A stretch of 64,000 bases of DNA from contig NZ_CP039424.1 of NCBI RefSeq assembly GCF_005877055.1, positions 1,736,001 through 1,800,000 on the forward strand. The letters run 5' to 3'. Of this stretch, positions 8,093 through 16,031 are shown in pieces (position 1 is the stretch's first letter; the number at the start of each line of letters is the position of its first letter). A program made the position numbers and the translations under genes. This DNA is from Citricoccus sp. SGAir0253 (lineage in GTDB: Bacteria; Actinomycetota; Actinomycetes; Actinomycetales; Micrococcaceae). Below the pieces are notes generated by a model that saw only the letters and a list, made by a program, of their open reading frames with translations, had not been told where the DNA came from and searched no databases.

Positions 8093-9729
8093 CGGGCGAA
8101 GAACCCCGCGCGGCGGACGAGGTGCGGGCCCAGGACGAGGGCGGCCACGGGCGCCGAGCCGAAGAGCTCGAGTGCGTCCCGGGGGTCGTCCACCATGGGC
8201 CGGCCGGCCGTGTTGAGGCTCGTGTTGACGACCACCGGAACCCCCGTGCGCTCGTCGACGGCACGCAGCAGGGCGGCGATGCCCGGGTTGTCCCGGTCGC
8301 TGACCGTCTGGATGCGCGCGGAGCCGTCCACGTGGGTCACCGTGGGGATGCGGTCCCGCCACTCCGGCGCGACCCGGTGGGTGAAGAGCATGTACGGGCT
8401 GGGGATCGGCCCGCCGCTGAAGATCTCGGCGGCGCGCTCCTCGAGCACCATGGGGGCCACGGGGCGGAACTGCTCGCGCCCCTTGACGTCGTTGAGCCGC
8501 TCGAGGTTCTCCGCGTGCATGGGGTTGGCGAGCAGGGAGCGGCGCCCCAGCGCACGCGGGCCGAACTCGCTGCGCCCGTCGAACCAGGCGATGACCCCGT
8601 TGTCCGCGAGGATGTCCGCCACCTCGGCGGCCAGGGCCTCGCGGGAGCCGGGGGTGGTGAACGGCACCTGGGCGGTGGTGAGCCACCGGGCCAGCTCCTC
8701 GTCGCTCCAGCTGCGGCCCAGCGCCGCGGTCGGCTCGGGCTCGGCCAGTTCGCCGGCCTGCTGGGCCAGGACGAGGGCCGCGCCGAGGGCCGTGCCCGAG
8801 TCGCCCGAGGCCGGCTGGACCCAGACGTCCTCGAACCCGGCCTCGCGCCACACGCGGGAGTTGGCCACGCAGTTCAGGGCGGTGCCCCCGGCCATGGTCA
8901 GCACGGTCTCGCCGGTGCGCCCGCGCAGCCAGCGGGCCAGGTCCACGAGGGTCTCCTCGACGACCAGCTGGACCGAGGCGGCGAGGTCCGCGTGGTCCCC
9001 GCCCCACGTGCCGTCGTCGATCCGGCGGGGGGCGAACCGCTCCCACTCCGGGGCCCGCGCGGTGAAGCCGCCGTCCCCGGTGGCGTGCACGCACTCGCGC
9101 AGCGCGTCGGCGAAGCGGGGCGTGCCGTAGGAGGCCAGGGCCATGACCTTGAACTCGTCCGAGGAGCGCAGGAAGCCCAGGTGGTCGGTGAGGGACTCGT
9201 ACACGAGGCCGAGGGAGTCCGGCAAGGCCTGGCGGGCCAGGATCGTCAGCTCCCCGTCGCGGTACTGCCCGGCCAGGTGGGAGTGGGCCTCGCCGCGGCC
9301 GTCCGTGACCAGGACGGCGCCGCTGCGGTAGGGCCCGGCGAGCCCGGAGGAGGCAGCGTGGGCCACGTGGTGCGGGACGAAGGTGACCTTGTCCCGGTCC
9401 AGGCCGGGCAGTGCCTCGGCGAGGAAGCCCGGGGCGCGGCGCACGTAGTCGATCCGCACGTGGTCGTACGGGTCGTCCGGGACCTCGGCCGCCATCTCCG
9501 GGTCGAACGAGTAGCCGACGCCGTCGAGCTCCCCCGGCGTGATGCCCGCGTGCTCGAGGACCCAGCGCATGGACTGCTCGGGCAGTTCCCACGCCGAGAA
9601 CGGGACGGGACGCTTGCCGTGCTTGCGGCGGGAGAAGCGCTCCTCCTCCGCGGCCGCCACGACCTTGCCGTCGACCACCAGCGCAGCGGCGGGGTCGTGG
9701 AACGTTGCATTCACTCCGAGGTATCGCAC
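8089..9729 (-). CDS. Carbamoyltransferase, NodU/CmcH/TobZ family
   Basis: First gene of the heptose operon. Family members use carbamoyl phosphate and ATP to make a carbamoyl adenylate and then carbamoylate a sugar or other hydroxyl group. The N-terminal Kae1-like half begins RYLGVNATFHDPAAALVVDG and contains FVPHHVAHAAS, with the His residues used for metal and nucleotide binding; the C-terminal YrdC-like half has FGPRALGRRSLLANP and VVNTSLNTAGRPMV, conserved signatures. The GTG at 9729 puts the first residue where the family starts; a GTG 18 nt upstream is possible but has no well-spaced ribosome site. Context suggests O-carbamoylation of the heptose-containing glycan. Substrate is inferred. 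Confidence 0.87.
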   Translation of the reverse strand: MRYLGVNATFHDPAAALVVDGKVVAAAEEERFSRRKHGKRPVPFSAWELPEQSMRWVLEHAGITPGELDGVGYSFDPEMAAEVPDDPYDHVRIDYVRRAPGFLAEALPGLDRDKVTFVPHHVAHAASSGLAGPYRSGAVLVTDGRGEAHSHLAGQYRDGELTILARQALPDSLGLVYESLTDHLGFLRSSDEFKVMALASYGTPRFADALRECVHATGDGGFTARAPEWERFAPRRIDDGTWGGDHADLAASVQLVVEETLVDLARWLRGRTGETVLTMAGGTALNCVANSRVWREAGFEDVWVQPASGDSGTALGAALVLAQQAGELAEPEPTAALGRSWSDEELARWLTTAQVPFTTPGSREALAAEVADILADNGVIAWFDGRSEFGPRALGRRSLLANPMHAENLERLNDVKGREQFRPVAPMVLEERAAEIFSGGPIPSPYMLFTHRVAPEWRDRIPTVTHVDGSARIQTVSDRDNPGIAALLRAVDERTGVPVVVNTSLNTAGRPMVDDPRDALELFGSAPVAALVLGPHLVRRAGFFAR

Positions 9730-9824
9730 CTCTGCAGTGTTGCACACCCCTGCCGGGAGAGGGGTTCCGGCGTGTCACCGCCCCGGTCCGGGGAGCATTG
9801 CCGCAGGTCAGGACGCGGTTGGGG

Positions 9825-9847
9825 GCCCGTGGACCTCGTCCACGGGC
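9825..9847 (-). terminator. Hairpin terminator downstream of glgA
   Basis: A perfect 10-bp stem (GCCCGTGGAC with GTCCACGGGC) closes on a 3-nt loop, about 68 nt beyond the glgA stop. There is no T-run, as is common in high-GC actinobacteria. It separates the glg gene from the heptose operon, whose first gene starts 96 nt further on. The rest of the gap between 9730 and 9914 holds no gene. Confidence 0.55.
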
Positions 9848-9914
9848 TTCCGGACGCCGACGGCGGCGAGCCCGCCGTCCGCCGCCGGGCCCCGGGCCGC
9901 CGCAGTGGCCCCGC

Positions 9915-11111
9915 TCAGGCCAGGACGGAGCGGTAGACCTCGAGGGTCCGGTCGGCGATCGAGTCCCACGAGAAGTGCTCGATGGCCCGCTGGCGTCCGG
10001 CCCGGCCCATCCGCGCGGCGCCCTCGGGGTCCTCGAGGACCTCGGTCAGCGCCGCGGCGAAGTCGGCCACGAAGCGCTCCTCGTCCAGGGGCGTGCCGGT
10101 GCCGTCGGTGGCCTGCTCGAGGGGCACGAGCCGCCCGGTGATCCCGTCCTGGACCACCTCGGGGATGCCGCCGACCGCGGAGGCCACGACGGCCGTGCCG
10201 CAGGCCATGGCCTCGAGGTTCACGATGCCCAGGGGCTCGTAGATCGAGGGACAGGCGAAGACCGTGGCCGCGGAGAGCACCTGCATGACCTCGGCGCGCG
10301 GGAGCATGCCCTCGATCACCACGACCCCGTCCCGGGTGGCCTGCAGGTCCCGGACGAGGCCGTTGACCTCGGCGGCGAGCTCCGGGGTGTCGGCCGCCCC
10401 GGCGCACAGCACGAGCTGGACCGAGGGGTCCAGGCGCGCGGCGGCGCGCAGCAGGTAGGGCACGCCCTTCTGGCGGGTGACCCGGCCGACGAAGGCCACG
10501 GTGGGGCGAGCGGGGTCCACGCCGTGGCGCTCGAGGGCGTCGGTGTCCTCCCGCGGGGTCCACAGGGCGGTGTCGATCCCGTTGTGCACCACCCGGACGC
10601 GCCCGGGGTCCACGTCGGGGTAGGCCGAGAGGATGTCCCGGCGCATCCCCTCGGACACCGCGATCACCGCGGCGGCGGAATGGTAGGCCGTGGCCTCGGC
10701 CCAGGACGAGAGCCGGTAGCCGCCCCCGAGCTGCTCCGCCTTCCACGGCCGCAGGGGCTCGAGGGAATGGGCCGAGAGGACGTGCGGGACGCCGTGGAGC
10801 AGCCCGCCGAGGTGGCCGGCCAGGTTGGCGTACCACGTGTGGGTGTGGACCAGGTCCGTGCCGGCCAGGTCGCCGAGGATCGCCAGGTCGGTGCCGAGGG
10901 TCTGCACGGCGGCGTTGGCGTCCTCGAGCCCGCCCGGCACGCCGTAGCCGGACACCTCGGCGCCGTGGTAGTCGGGCTCGCGGCCCTCCCCGAAGGCGTG
11001 CACGTGGAGCTCGGTGCGTGCGGCGAGCACGCGCGAGAGTTCGGCGACATGGACGCCGGCACCGCCATAGATGGTCGGGGGGAATTCCTTGGTCACAATG
11101 TCGATCCGCAC
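9915..11111 (-). CDS. glgA: Glycogen synthase / alpha-maltose-1-phosphate synthase, actinobacterial type
   Basis: GT-B retaining glucosyltransferase of 398 residues that uses ADP-glucose to extend alpha-1,4-glucan. It starts MRIDIVTKEFPPTIYGGAGVHVAEL (the KxGG-type loop appears as YGGAG), has FVGRVTRQKGVPYLLRA as the donor-domain strand, and YEPLGIVNLEAMACGTAVV as the E-x7-E motif. The length and motifs fit the short actinobacterial glycogen synthase group; the mycobacterial member (GlgM) makes maltose 1-phosphate for the GlgE pathway, so the exact product is open. It is divergent from glgC, which makes its substrate, with 78 nt between the two starts. Confidence 0.9.
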   Translation of the reverse strand: MRIDIVTKEFPPTIYGGAGVHVAELSRVLAARTELHVHAFGEGREPDYHGAEVSGYGVPGGLEDANAAVQTLGTDLAILGDLAGTDLVHTHTWYANLAGHLGGLLHGVPHVLSAHSLEPLRPWKAEQLGGGYRLSSWAEATAYHSAAAVIAVSEGMRRDILSAYPDVDPGRVRVVHNGIDTALWTPREDTDALERHGVDPARPTVAFVGRVTRQKGVPYLLRAAARLDPSVQLVLCAGAADTPELAAEVNGLVRDLQATRDGVVVIEGMLPRAEVMQVLSAATVFACPSIYEPLGIVNLEAMACGTAVVASAVGGIPEVVQDGITGRLVPLEQATDGTGTPLDEERFVADFAAALTEVLEDPEGAARMGRAGRQRAIEHFSWDSIADRTLEVYRSVLA

Positions 11112-11117
11112 GACACC

Positions 11118-11151
11118 AACGTAGTCCAGCGCTGACGACTGACGTTACTGT
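11118..11151. promoter_or_regulatory. Candidate divergent glgA/glgC promoter region
   Basis: Two TANNNT hexamers face opposite ways in the 78-nt gap: TACGTT for glgA (read on the minus strand, 11123-11118) and TACTGT for glgC (11146-11151). No convincing -35 was seen for either, so these are candidates only. The arrangement would let one regulator control ADP-glucose synthesis and its use. Confidence 0.3.
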
Positions 11152-11189
11152 GAAGGAACGGACACTCCTCGACGGAACGGGTTGCGAAG

Positions 11190-12434
11190 ATGCCACAGAA
11201 GAAGGTGCTGGCCGTCGTGCTGGCGGGCGGCGAGGGCAAGCGGCTGATGCCGTTGACGGCGGACCGGGCGAAGCCTGCGGTCCCCTTCGCGGGGAGCTAC
11301 CGGCTCATCGACTTCGCGCTGTCCAACCTCGCGAACTCGGGGTACCTGAAGATCGTGGTGCTCACGCAGTACAAGTCCCACTCGCTGGACCGGCACATCT
11401 CCGAGACGTGGCGGCTGTCCACGCTGCTGCAGAACTACGTGGCCTCCGTGCCCGCCCAGCAGCGCCGCGGCAAGGACTGGTTCCTCGGCAGCGCCAACGC
11501 CATCTACCAGTCCATGAACCTGATCCACGACGCCCGCCCGGACATCGTGGTGGTCATCGGCGCGGACCACGTCTACCGGATGGACTTCCAGCAGATGGTG
11601 GACCACCACGTCGCCTCGGGGGCCTCCGCCACGGTCGCCGCCGTGCGCCAGCCCCTCGAGCTGGCCCCGTCCTTCGGGGTGATCGAGACCAAGGCGGACC
11701 AGCCCGGGCGGATCGAGCGCTTCGTCGAGAAGCCGGCCACCACGCAGGGGCTGGCGGACGACCCCACGCAGTTCCTGGCCTCGATGGGCAACTACGTCTT
11801 CACCGCCGACGCCCTGGTCAACGCCCTCAACGAGGACGCGCGGATGGAGGGCACGAACCACGACATGGGCGGGGACATCGTGCCCTGGTTCGTGGACCGG
11901 GACGACTGCGGGGTCTACGACTTCACCACCAACGTGGTCCCGGGCGAGACCGGGGAACCGCACTACTGGCGCGACGTCGGCACCCTCGACTCCTACTACG
12001 ACGCCCACATGGACCTGGTGAAGCCCTGGCCGGACTTCAACCTCTACAACTCCGACTGGGCGATCTTCACCCACCAGTCGGTGTCCCCGCCGGCCAAGCT
12101 GGTCCGCTCGGCCACGAAGCGGCCGGGCACCGCGGTGGACTCGATCCTGTCCCAGGGCGTGGTCGTCTCCGGTGGCACCGTGGCCCAGTCGGTGCTCTCC
12201 ACGGACGTCCGGGTCCACAACGAGGCGTGGGTGGAGCAGTCGGTGCTGCTGGACGGCGTCGTCATCGGCAAGGGCGCGAAGGTGCGCAACGCCATCATCG
12301 ACAAGAACGTGGTGGTGCCGGAGGGCGTCCAGATCGGCTTCGACCGTGCCGAGGACGAGGCGCGCGGCTTCACCGTCACGGAGTCCGGGCTCACGGTGAC
12401 GTCCAAGGGCCAGTTCGTGCCGCCGTTGAGCTGA
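11190..12434 (+). CDS. glgC: Glucose-1-phosphate adenylyltransferase
   Basis: Makes ADP-glucose from glucose 1-phosphate and ATP, the committed step of glycogen synthesis. The 414-residue protein opens with [18 protein letters not shown], the nucleotidyltransferase GGxGxRL loop, followed by [19 protein letters not shown] and, later, [11 protein letters not shown] (metal Asp) and a GVIETK substrate strand. A left-handed beta-helix C-terminal domain (repeated V-x5-hexapeptides such as [20 protein letters not shown]) completes the family architecture and is the allosteric domain. The ATG has only a weak GCGAAG ahead of it. It is divergent from glgA and ends in a strong shared terminator. Confidence 0.95.
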   Translation: MPQKKVLAVVLAGGEGKRLMPLTADRAKPAVPFAGSYRLIDFALSNLANSGYLKIVVLTQYKSHSLDRHISETWRLSTLLQNYVASVPAQQRRGKDWFLGSANAIYQSMNLIHDARPDIVVVIGADHVYRMDFQQMVDHHVASGASATVAAVRQPLELAPSFGVIETKADQPGRIERFVEKPATTQGLADDPTQFLASMGNYVFTADALVNALNEDARMEGTNHDMGGDIVPWFVDRDDCGVYDFTTNVVPGETGEPHYWRDVGTLDSYYDAHMDLVKPWPDFNLYNSDWAIFTHQSVSPPAKLVRSATKRPGTAVDSILSQGVVVSGGTVAQSVLSTDVRVHNEAWVEQSVLLDGVVIGKGAKVRNAIIDKNVVVPEGVQIGFDRAEDEARGFTVTESGLTVTSKGQFVPPLS

Positions 12435-12446
12435 CCGGGGCCGGCC

Positions 12447-12495
12447 AACAAGCCCCCCCCTCTTGTACCTACCGATACAAGGCGGAGGGCTTGTT
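12447..12495. terminator. Bidirectional terminator between glgC and the transglutaminase gene
   Basis: Two nested inverted repeats form one long hairpin: AACAAGCCC (12447-12455) pairs with GGGCTTGTT (12487-12495), and inside it CTTGTA (12462-12467) pairs with TACAAG (12476-12481) around an 8-nt loop. The ends are AT-rich against a very GC-rich background, with T-rich sequence on both outer flanks. It sits between convergent genes and can serve both. Confidence 0.8.
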
Positions 12496-12517
12496 CGTTT
12501 GCCGGGCTCTTGTCGGC

Positions 12518-13363
12518 CTAGGCGACCCGGGTGATGAGCACCTCCACCGCGAGGCGCGAGCCGCCGCCGCCGGAGACGATGCCCTTGAGCGGCGTGACAT
12601 CCCGGTAGTCCCGTCCCCGGCCCACCAGCACGTGCAGGTCCCCGGCGGGTTGGGAGTTGGTGGGGTCCCAGGCGTGCCAGGACCCGTCCCACCACTCCAG
12701 CCACGCGTGCGACTGCCCGGCCACCTCGGTGCCGAGGGCCGCGCCGGGGCGGGGATGGATGTACCCGGAGACGTAGCGGGCCGGGATGCCGAGGGCCCGC
12801 ATCATCCCGATGCCCACGTGGGCGAGGTCCTGGCACACGCCGCGGCCGCTGGCGAGGGCCTCCTCCGCGCCGAAGTGCACGGCGGTGACCCCGGGCTGGT
12901 AGGCCATGGCGCCGTCGAGCCACTCCAGCACGTTCAGGACCGTCTCGTGCGGGCGGGCCGCCCGCAGCCCCCGGGCCTGCCCGCGCGCCTCGGCCCCGGG
13001 GTCCGAGAGGCGCGTCTGCGGGAGGAAGTCGGAGAACTCGTGCACCGTGGCCGGGGACTCCAGGCGGGCCCAGTCCGTGGACTCGTCCGTCCCCGCGGAG
13101 GCGGAGCGGTGGACCTCCACGGTGGCCGAGGCGAGCACCTCCAGGGCCTCGTGCGGGACGTGGACGTCGAAGGCGGTGACGCGGGTGCCCCAGTAGTCCC
13201 GGTAGGTCGTGGCCACGGCCTGGCGCGGGGTGATGGCGATCGCCGACTCGAGCGTGGTCTGCTGGGCGTCGGTCACCGGGGTCATCCGTGCCTCGTTGTA
13301 CGAGGTCGTCGCCCGGCGGTTGTACTCGTAGCTGGTGCGGTGCGTGACGTGCAGGCGGCTCAT
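12518..13363 (-). CDS. Transglutaminase-like cysteine protease-fold protein (triad member)
   Basis: A 281-residue protein with an N-terminal bacterial transglutaminase beta domain (MSRLHVTHRTSYEYN) and a transglutaminase core. The catalytic triad is readable: Cys in GRGVCQDLAHV, His in GQSHAWLEWW and Asp in WDPTN. Members probably act as peptidases or amidases rather than cross-linkers. The start ATG overlaps the stop of the alpha-E gene (ATGA); upstream in-frame sequence runs through that gene and is not used. It forms a three-gene unit with the alpha-E and ATP-grasp genes, the same set as Mycobacterium tuberculosis Rv2409c-Rv2411c. The substrate is unknown. Confidence 0.88.
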   Translation of the reverse strand: MSRLHVTHRTSYEYNRRATTSYNEARMTPVTDAQQTTLESAIAITPRQAVATTYRDYWGTRVTAFDVHVPHEALEVLASATVEVHRSASAGTDESTDWARLESPATVHEFSDFLPQTRLSDPGAEARGQARGLRAARPHETVLNVLEWLDGAMAYQPGVTAVHFGAEEALASGRGVCQDLAHVGIGMMRALGIPARYVSGYIHPRPGAALGTEVAGQSHAWLEWWDGSWHAWDPTNSQPAGDLHVLVGRGRDYRDVTPLKGIVSGGGGSRLAVEVLITRVA

Positions 13364-14283
13364 GAGACCTCCCCGACCCACGACAGTTCCTGGCCGCGGG
13401 AGAAGTACTTGGCGCTGATCGCCTCGGAGGCCCGGGCGCAGCTGAGTTGGACACGGTGCAGGAAGATCGGCAGGGAGGTCTCCAGCTGGTCCGGCGTGGA
13501 GTACTCCAGCGTGGAGCGCATGTCGCCCACGATGCGGCGGGCGTCGTCCATGAACCCGACGCGGTTCGAGGCCGGGTCCAGGGACACCAGGCACTGCTCG
13601 GCGTCCTGGAGGGCGCGCAGCACGGAGCGGGGGAAGAGGCGGTCCAGCAGGAGGAACTCCCCGGCGTGCTCCTCCCCCATGGTGGCGCGCTGGGTGCGCA
13701 GGAACGACTCGTAGGCCCCGGCACAGCGCAGCATGGTCACCCAGGACAGCCCCAGCGCCTCCGACTCGCGGGTGGCGAGCATGCGGGCGGTCATGTCCGC
13801 CCGCTCGAGGGACCGGCCGAGCTCCAGGAACAGCCAGGCCTCGTCGTGGCTCATGGTGGAGTCCGCGAGGCCGCGGATCATGGCGGTGCGCTCGAGCACC
13901 CAGTGGCAGAAGCGGTAGGTGCCCACCACGTCCCGGCGGTGCTGGCCCAGCCCGTACCACGTGGTGTTGAGCGCCTCCCACAGCGAGGAGGACACGGTCT
14001 CGCGCGCCCGGCGGGCGTTCTCCCGCGCCGCCCCGAGGGCACCGGAGACGGAGTGCGTGCTCGACCGGGTGAAGGCGAGCGTGTTGAGCAGCGAGCCGAG
14101 GGTGTACTCCTCCGGCTGGGGAACGCCCATGATGGTCAGCAGCTCGCGCGTGACCGTCTCCTGCTCCTCCGCCCCGGCGCCGTTGAGGCGCTCCAGGTGC
14201 ACGTCGAGGATGCGCGCGGTGCCGTCGGCGCGCTCGACGTAGCGGCCGATCCAGAACAGCGACTCGGCGATGCGGCTCAGCAT
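13360..14283 (-). CDS. Alpha-E domain protein (DUF403)
   Basis: A 307-residue all-helical protein starting MLSRIAESLFWIGRYVERAD, the characteristic opening of alpha-E proteins, with a second ERADMTARML helix near residue 177. The family has no known enzymatic activity but is almost always encoded beside a circularly permuted ATP-grasp protein and a transglutaminase-like protein, as here. It overlaps both neighbours (7 nt upstream, 4 nt downstream), so the three are coupled in translation. Comparative genomics of ATP-grasp systems has suggested a role in making or modifying a small peptide; that remains a prediction. Confidence 0.88.
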   Translation of the reverse strand: MLSRIAESLFWIGRYVERADGTARILDVHLERLNGAGAEEQETVTRELLTIMGVPQPEEYTLGSLLNTLAFTRSSTHSVSGALGAARENARRARETVSSSLWEALNTTWYGLGQHRRDVVGTYRFCHWVLERTAMIRGLADSTMSHDEAWLFLELGRSLERADMTARMLATRESEALGLSWVTMLRCAGAYESFLRTQRATMGEEHAGEFLLLDRLFPRSVLRALQDAEQCLVSLDPASNRVGFMDDARRIVGDMRSTLEYSTPDQLETSLPIFLHRVQLSCARASEAISAKYFSRGQELSWVGEVS

Positions 14284-15917
14284 GACTCCTCCTCCCGGCC
14301 CGCGCCGCCGGGCGCGGGATCGGCGTCGGCGCACTGCCGGGCCTGTTGCTGCTGCTCGGGCATCAGCCCGATCTCCTCGAGCGGGCTGGGGGCCTGCTCC
14401 TCGGGCCAGTCGTCGCCCACCACGTGCACCTGCGGTTCCGGGCCGGCGTCGTCCGCGGGGCGCGCCGCGGCCCCGGTGCGGGCCATCACCCACGTGTCCT
14501 TCGAGCCGCCGCCCTGGGAGGAGTTCACGATCAGGGACCCCTCCTGCAGCGCCACGCGGGTCAGGCCGCCGGGCAGCACCCACACGTCCTCGCCGTCGTT
14601 CACCGCGAAGGGCCGCAGGTCCACGTGCCGGGGGCCGAACCGGCCGCCGGCGAGGGTGGGCACGGTGGACAGCTGCAGCACCGGCTGGGCGATCCACCCG
14701 CGGGGGGACTCCAGCAGCTTGCGGCGCAGCTCCTCGAGCTCCGCCGGCGAGGCGTCCGGGCCGATGACGAGCCCCTTGCCGCCCGAGCCGTCCACCGGCT
14801 TGACGACGAGCTCGTCGAGCCGGTCCATGACCTCCTCGCGCGCCGCGGGCTCCTCGAGGCGGAAGGTGTCCACGTTGGGCACGATCGGGTCCTCCCCGAG
14901 GTAGTACCGGGTCAGGTCCGGCATGTACGTGTAGACGAGCTTGTCGTCCGCCACCCCGTTGCCCACGGCGTTGGCGATGGTCACGTTGCCGGCCCGGGCC
15001 GCGTTGACGATGCCCGGGACGCCGAGCATCGAGTCAGAGCGGAAGTGCAGCGGGTCCAGGAAGTCGTCGTCGATGCGCTTGTAGATCACGTCCACGCGCC
15101 GCTCGCCGTCCGTGGTGCGCATGTAGACCTTGTTGGCGCGCGTGACGAGGTCCCGGCCCTCCACGAGCTCGACGCCCATCATCCCGGCCAGCAGGGTGTG
15201 CTCGAAGTAGGCCGAGTTGTACACGCCGGGGGTCAGGACCACCACGACGGGGTCCTCGATGTCCGTCGGCGCCGTCCGGCGCAGGGCGGCCAGCAGCCGG
15301 CGGGGGTACTCCTCCACGGGCCGGACGTTGACGGAGCCGATGGCCTCGGGCAGGCCCTTGGACATGGCGCGCCGGTTCTCGATGACGTAGGAGACCCCGG
15401 AGGGCACCCGGACGTTGTCCTCGAGGACCCGGAAGGTGCCGGAGGCGTCCCGGACGACGTCGATGCCGGAGACGTGCACGCGCACCCCGCCGGCGGGACG
15501 GAAGCCGTGGACGGCGCGGTGGAAGTGGGCGCTGGTGGTGATGAGCGAGCGCGGGACGACCCCGTCCCGCACCACGGACATCGTCGAGTACACGTCGTCC
15601 AGGAAGGCCTCGAGCACGCGGACGCGCTGGGCCACGCCGGCCTCGAGCACGTCCCAGTCGTCGGCGGGGATGACACGCGGGACGATGTCGAGCGGCCACG
15701 CGCGCTCCTCCCCGGCGTAGTCGAAGGTCACGCCGCGGTCCAGGAACGTCCGGGCCATCGACTCGGCGCGCGCGGTCACGTCGTCGAGCGAGAGGGCCTC
15801 GAGGGCGCGCTCGACCGGTCGGTAGTCACGGCGCAGGCTGAACCCCGGGGCGAACATCTCGTCCCACGCGGGGCTGCGCTGGAGCGCCTCGGCATAGCCG
15901 GTGAACAGGTCGGACAT
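14277..15917 (-). CDS. Circularly permuted ATP-grasp protein, type 2 (DUF404/DUF407)
   Basis: A 546-residue ATP-grasp enzyme with permuted domain order, expected to form an amide bond by an acyl-phosphate intermediate. Visible signatures: VLEDNVRVPSGVSYVIENRR, GVYNSAYFEHTLLAGMMGVELVEGRDL, a DVIYKRIDDDFLDP metal/ATP segment, and VVKPVDGSGGKG, the phosphate-grasping loop. The last 60 residues are low-complexity, with Gln and Pro/Ala runs. The ATG follows GGAGG at very short spacing. It leads the triad with the alpha-E and transglutaminase-like genes. It lies divergent to pepN. The acceptor and donor amino acids are unknown. Confidence 0.9.
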   Translation of the reverse strand: MSDLFTGYAEALQRSPAWDEMFAPGFSLRRDYRPVERALEALSLDDVTARAESMARTFLDRGVTFDYAGEERAWPLDIVPRVIPADDWDVLEAGVAQRVRVLEAFLDDVYSTMSVVRDGVVPRSLITTSAHFHRAVHGFRPAGGVRVHVSGIDVVRDASGTFRVLEDNVRVPSGVSYVIENRRAMSKGLPEAIGSVNVRPVEEYPRRLLAALRRTAPTDIEDPVVVVLTPGVYNSAYFEHTLLAGMMGVELVEGRDLVTRANKVYMRTTDGERRVDVIYKRIDDDFLDPLHFRSDSMLGVPGIVNAARAGNVTIANAVGNGVADDKLVYTYMPDLTRYYLGEDPIVPNVDTFRLEEPAAREEVMDRLDELVVKPVDGSGGKGLVIGPDASPAELEELRRKLLESPRGWIAQPVLQLSTVPTLAGGRFGPRHVDLRPFAVNDGEDVWVLPGGLTRVALQEGSLIVNSSQGGGSKDTWVMARTGAAARPADDAGPEPQVHVVGDDWPEEQAPSPLEEIGLMPEQQQQARQCADADPAPGGAGREEESC

Positions 15918-15988
15918 GCCTCCAGCATTCCACGACGGCGGCCCCGGCCCGGTCACCGCCACGGGCGGCTGGCCCCCGGGGCCGCCCC

Positions 15989-16012
15989 GGCGATCGTGAA
16001 GGCGATCGTGAA
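15989..16012. repeat. 12-bp perfect direct repeat before pepN
   Basis: GGCGATCGTGAA occurs twice head to tail just upstream of the pepN start, between two divergent genes. Each copy contains the palindrome CGATCG. It could be a regulator site or part of the pepN leader; nothing else in the short gap suggests a function. Confidence 0.5.
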
Positions 16013-16031
16013 GGGGTGATTGAATACCTCC

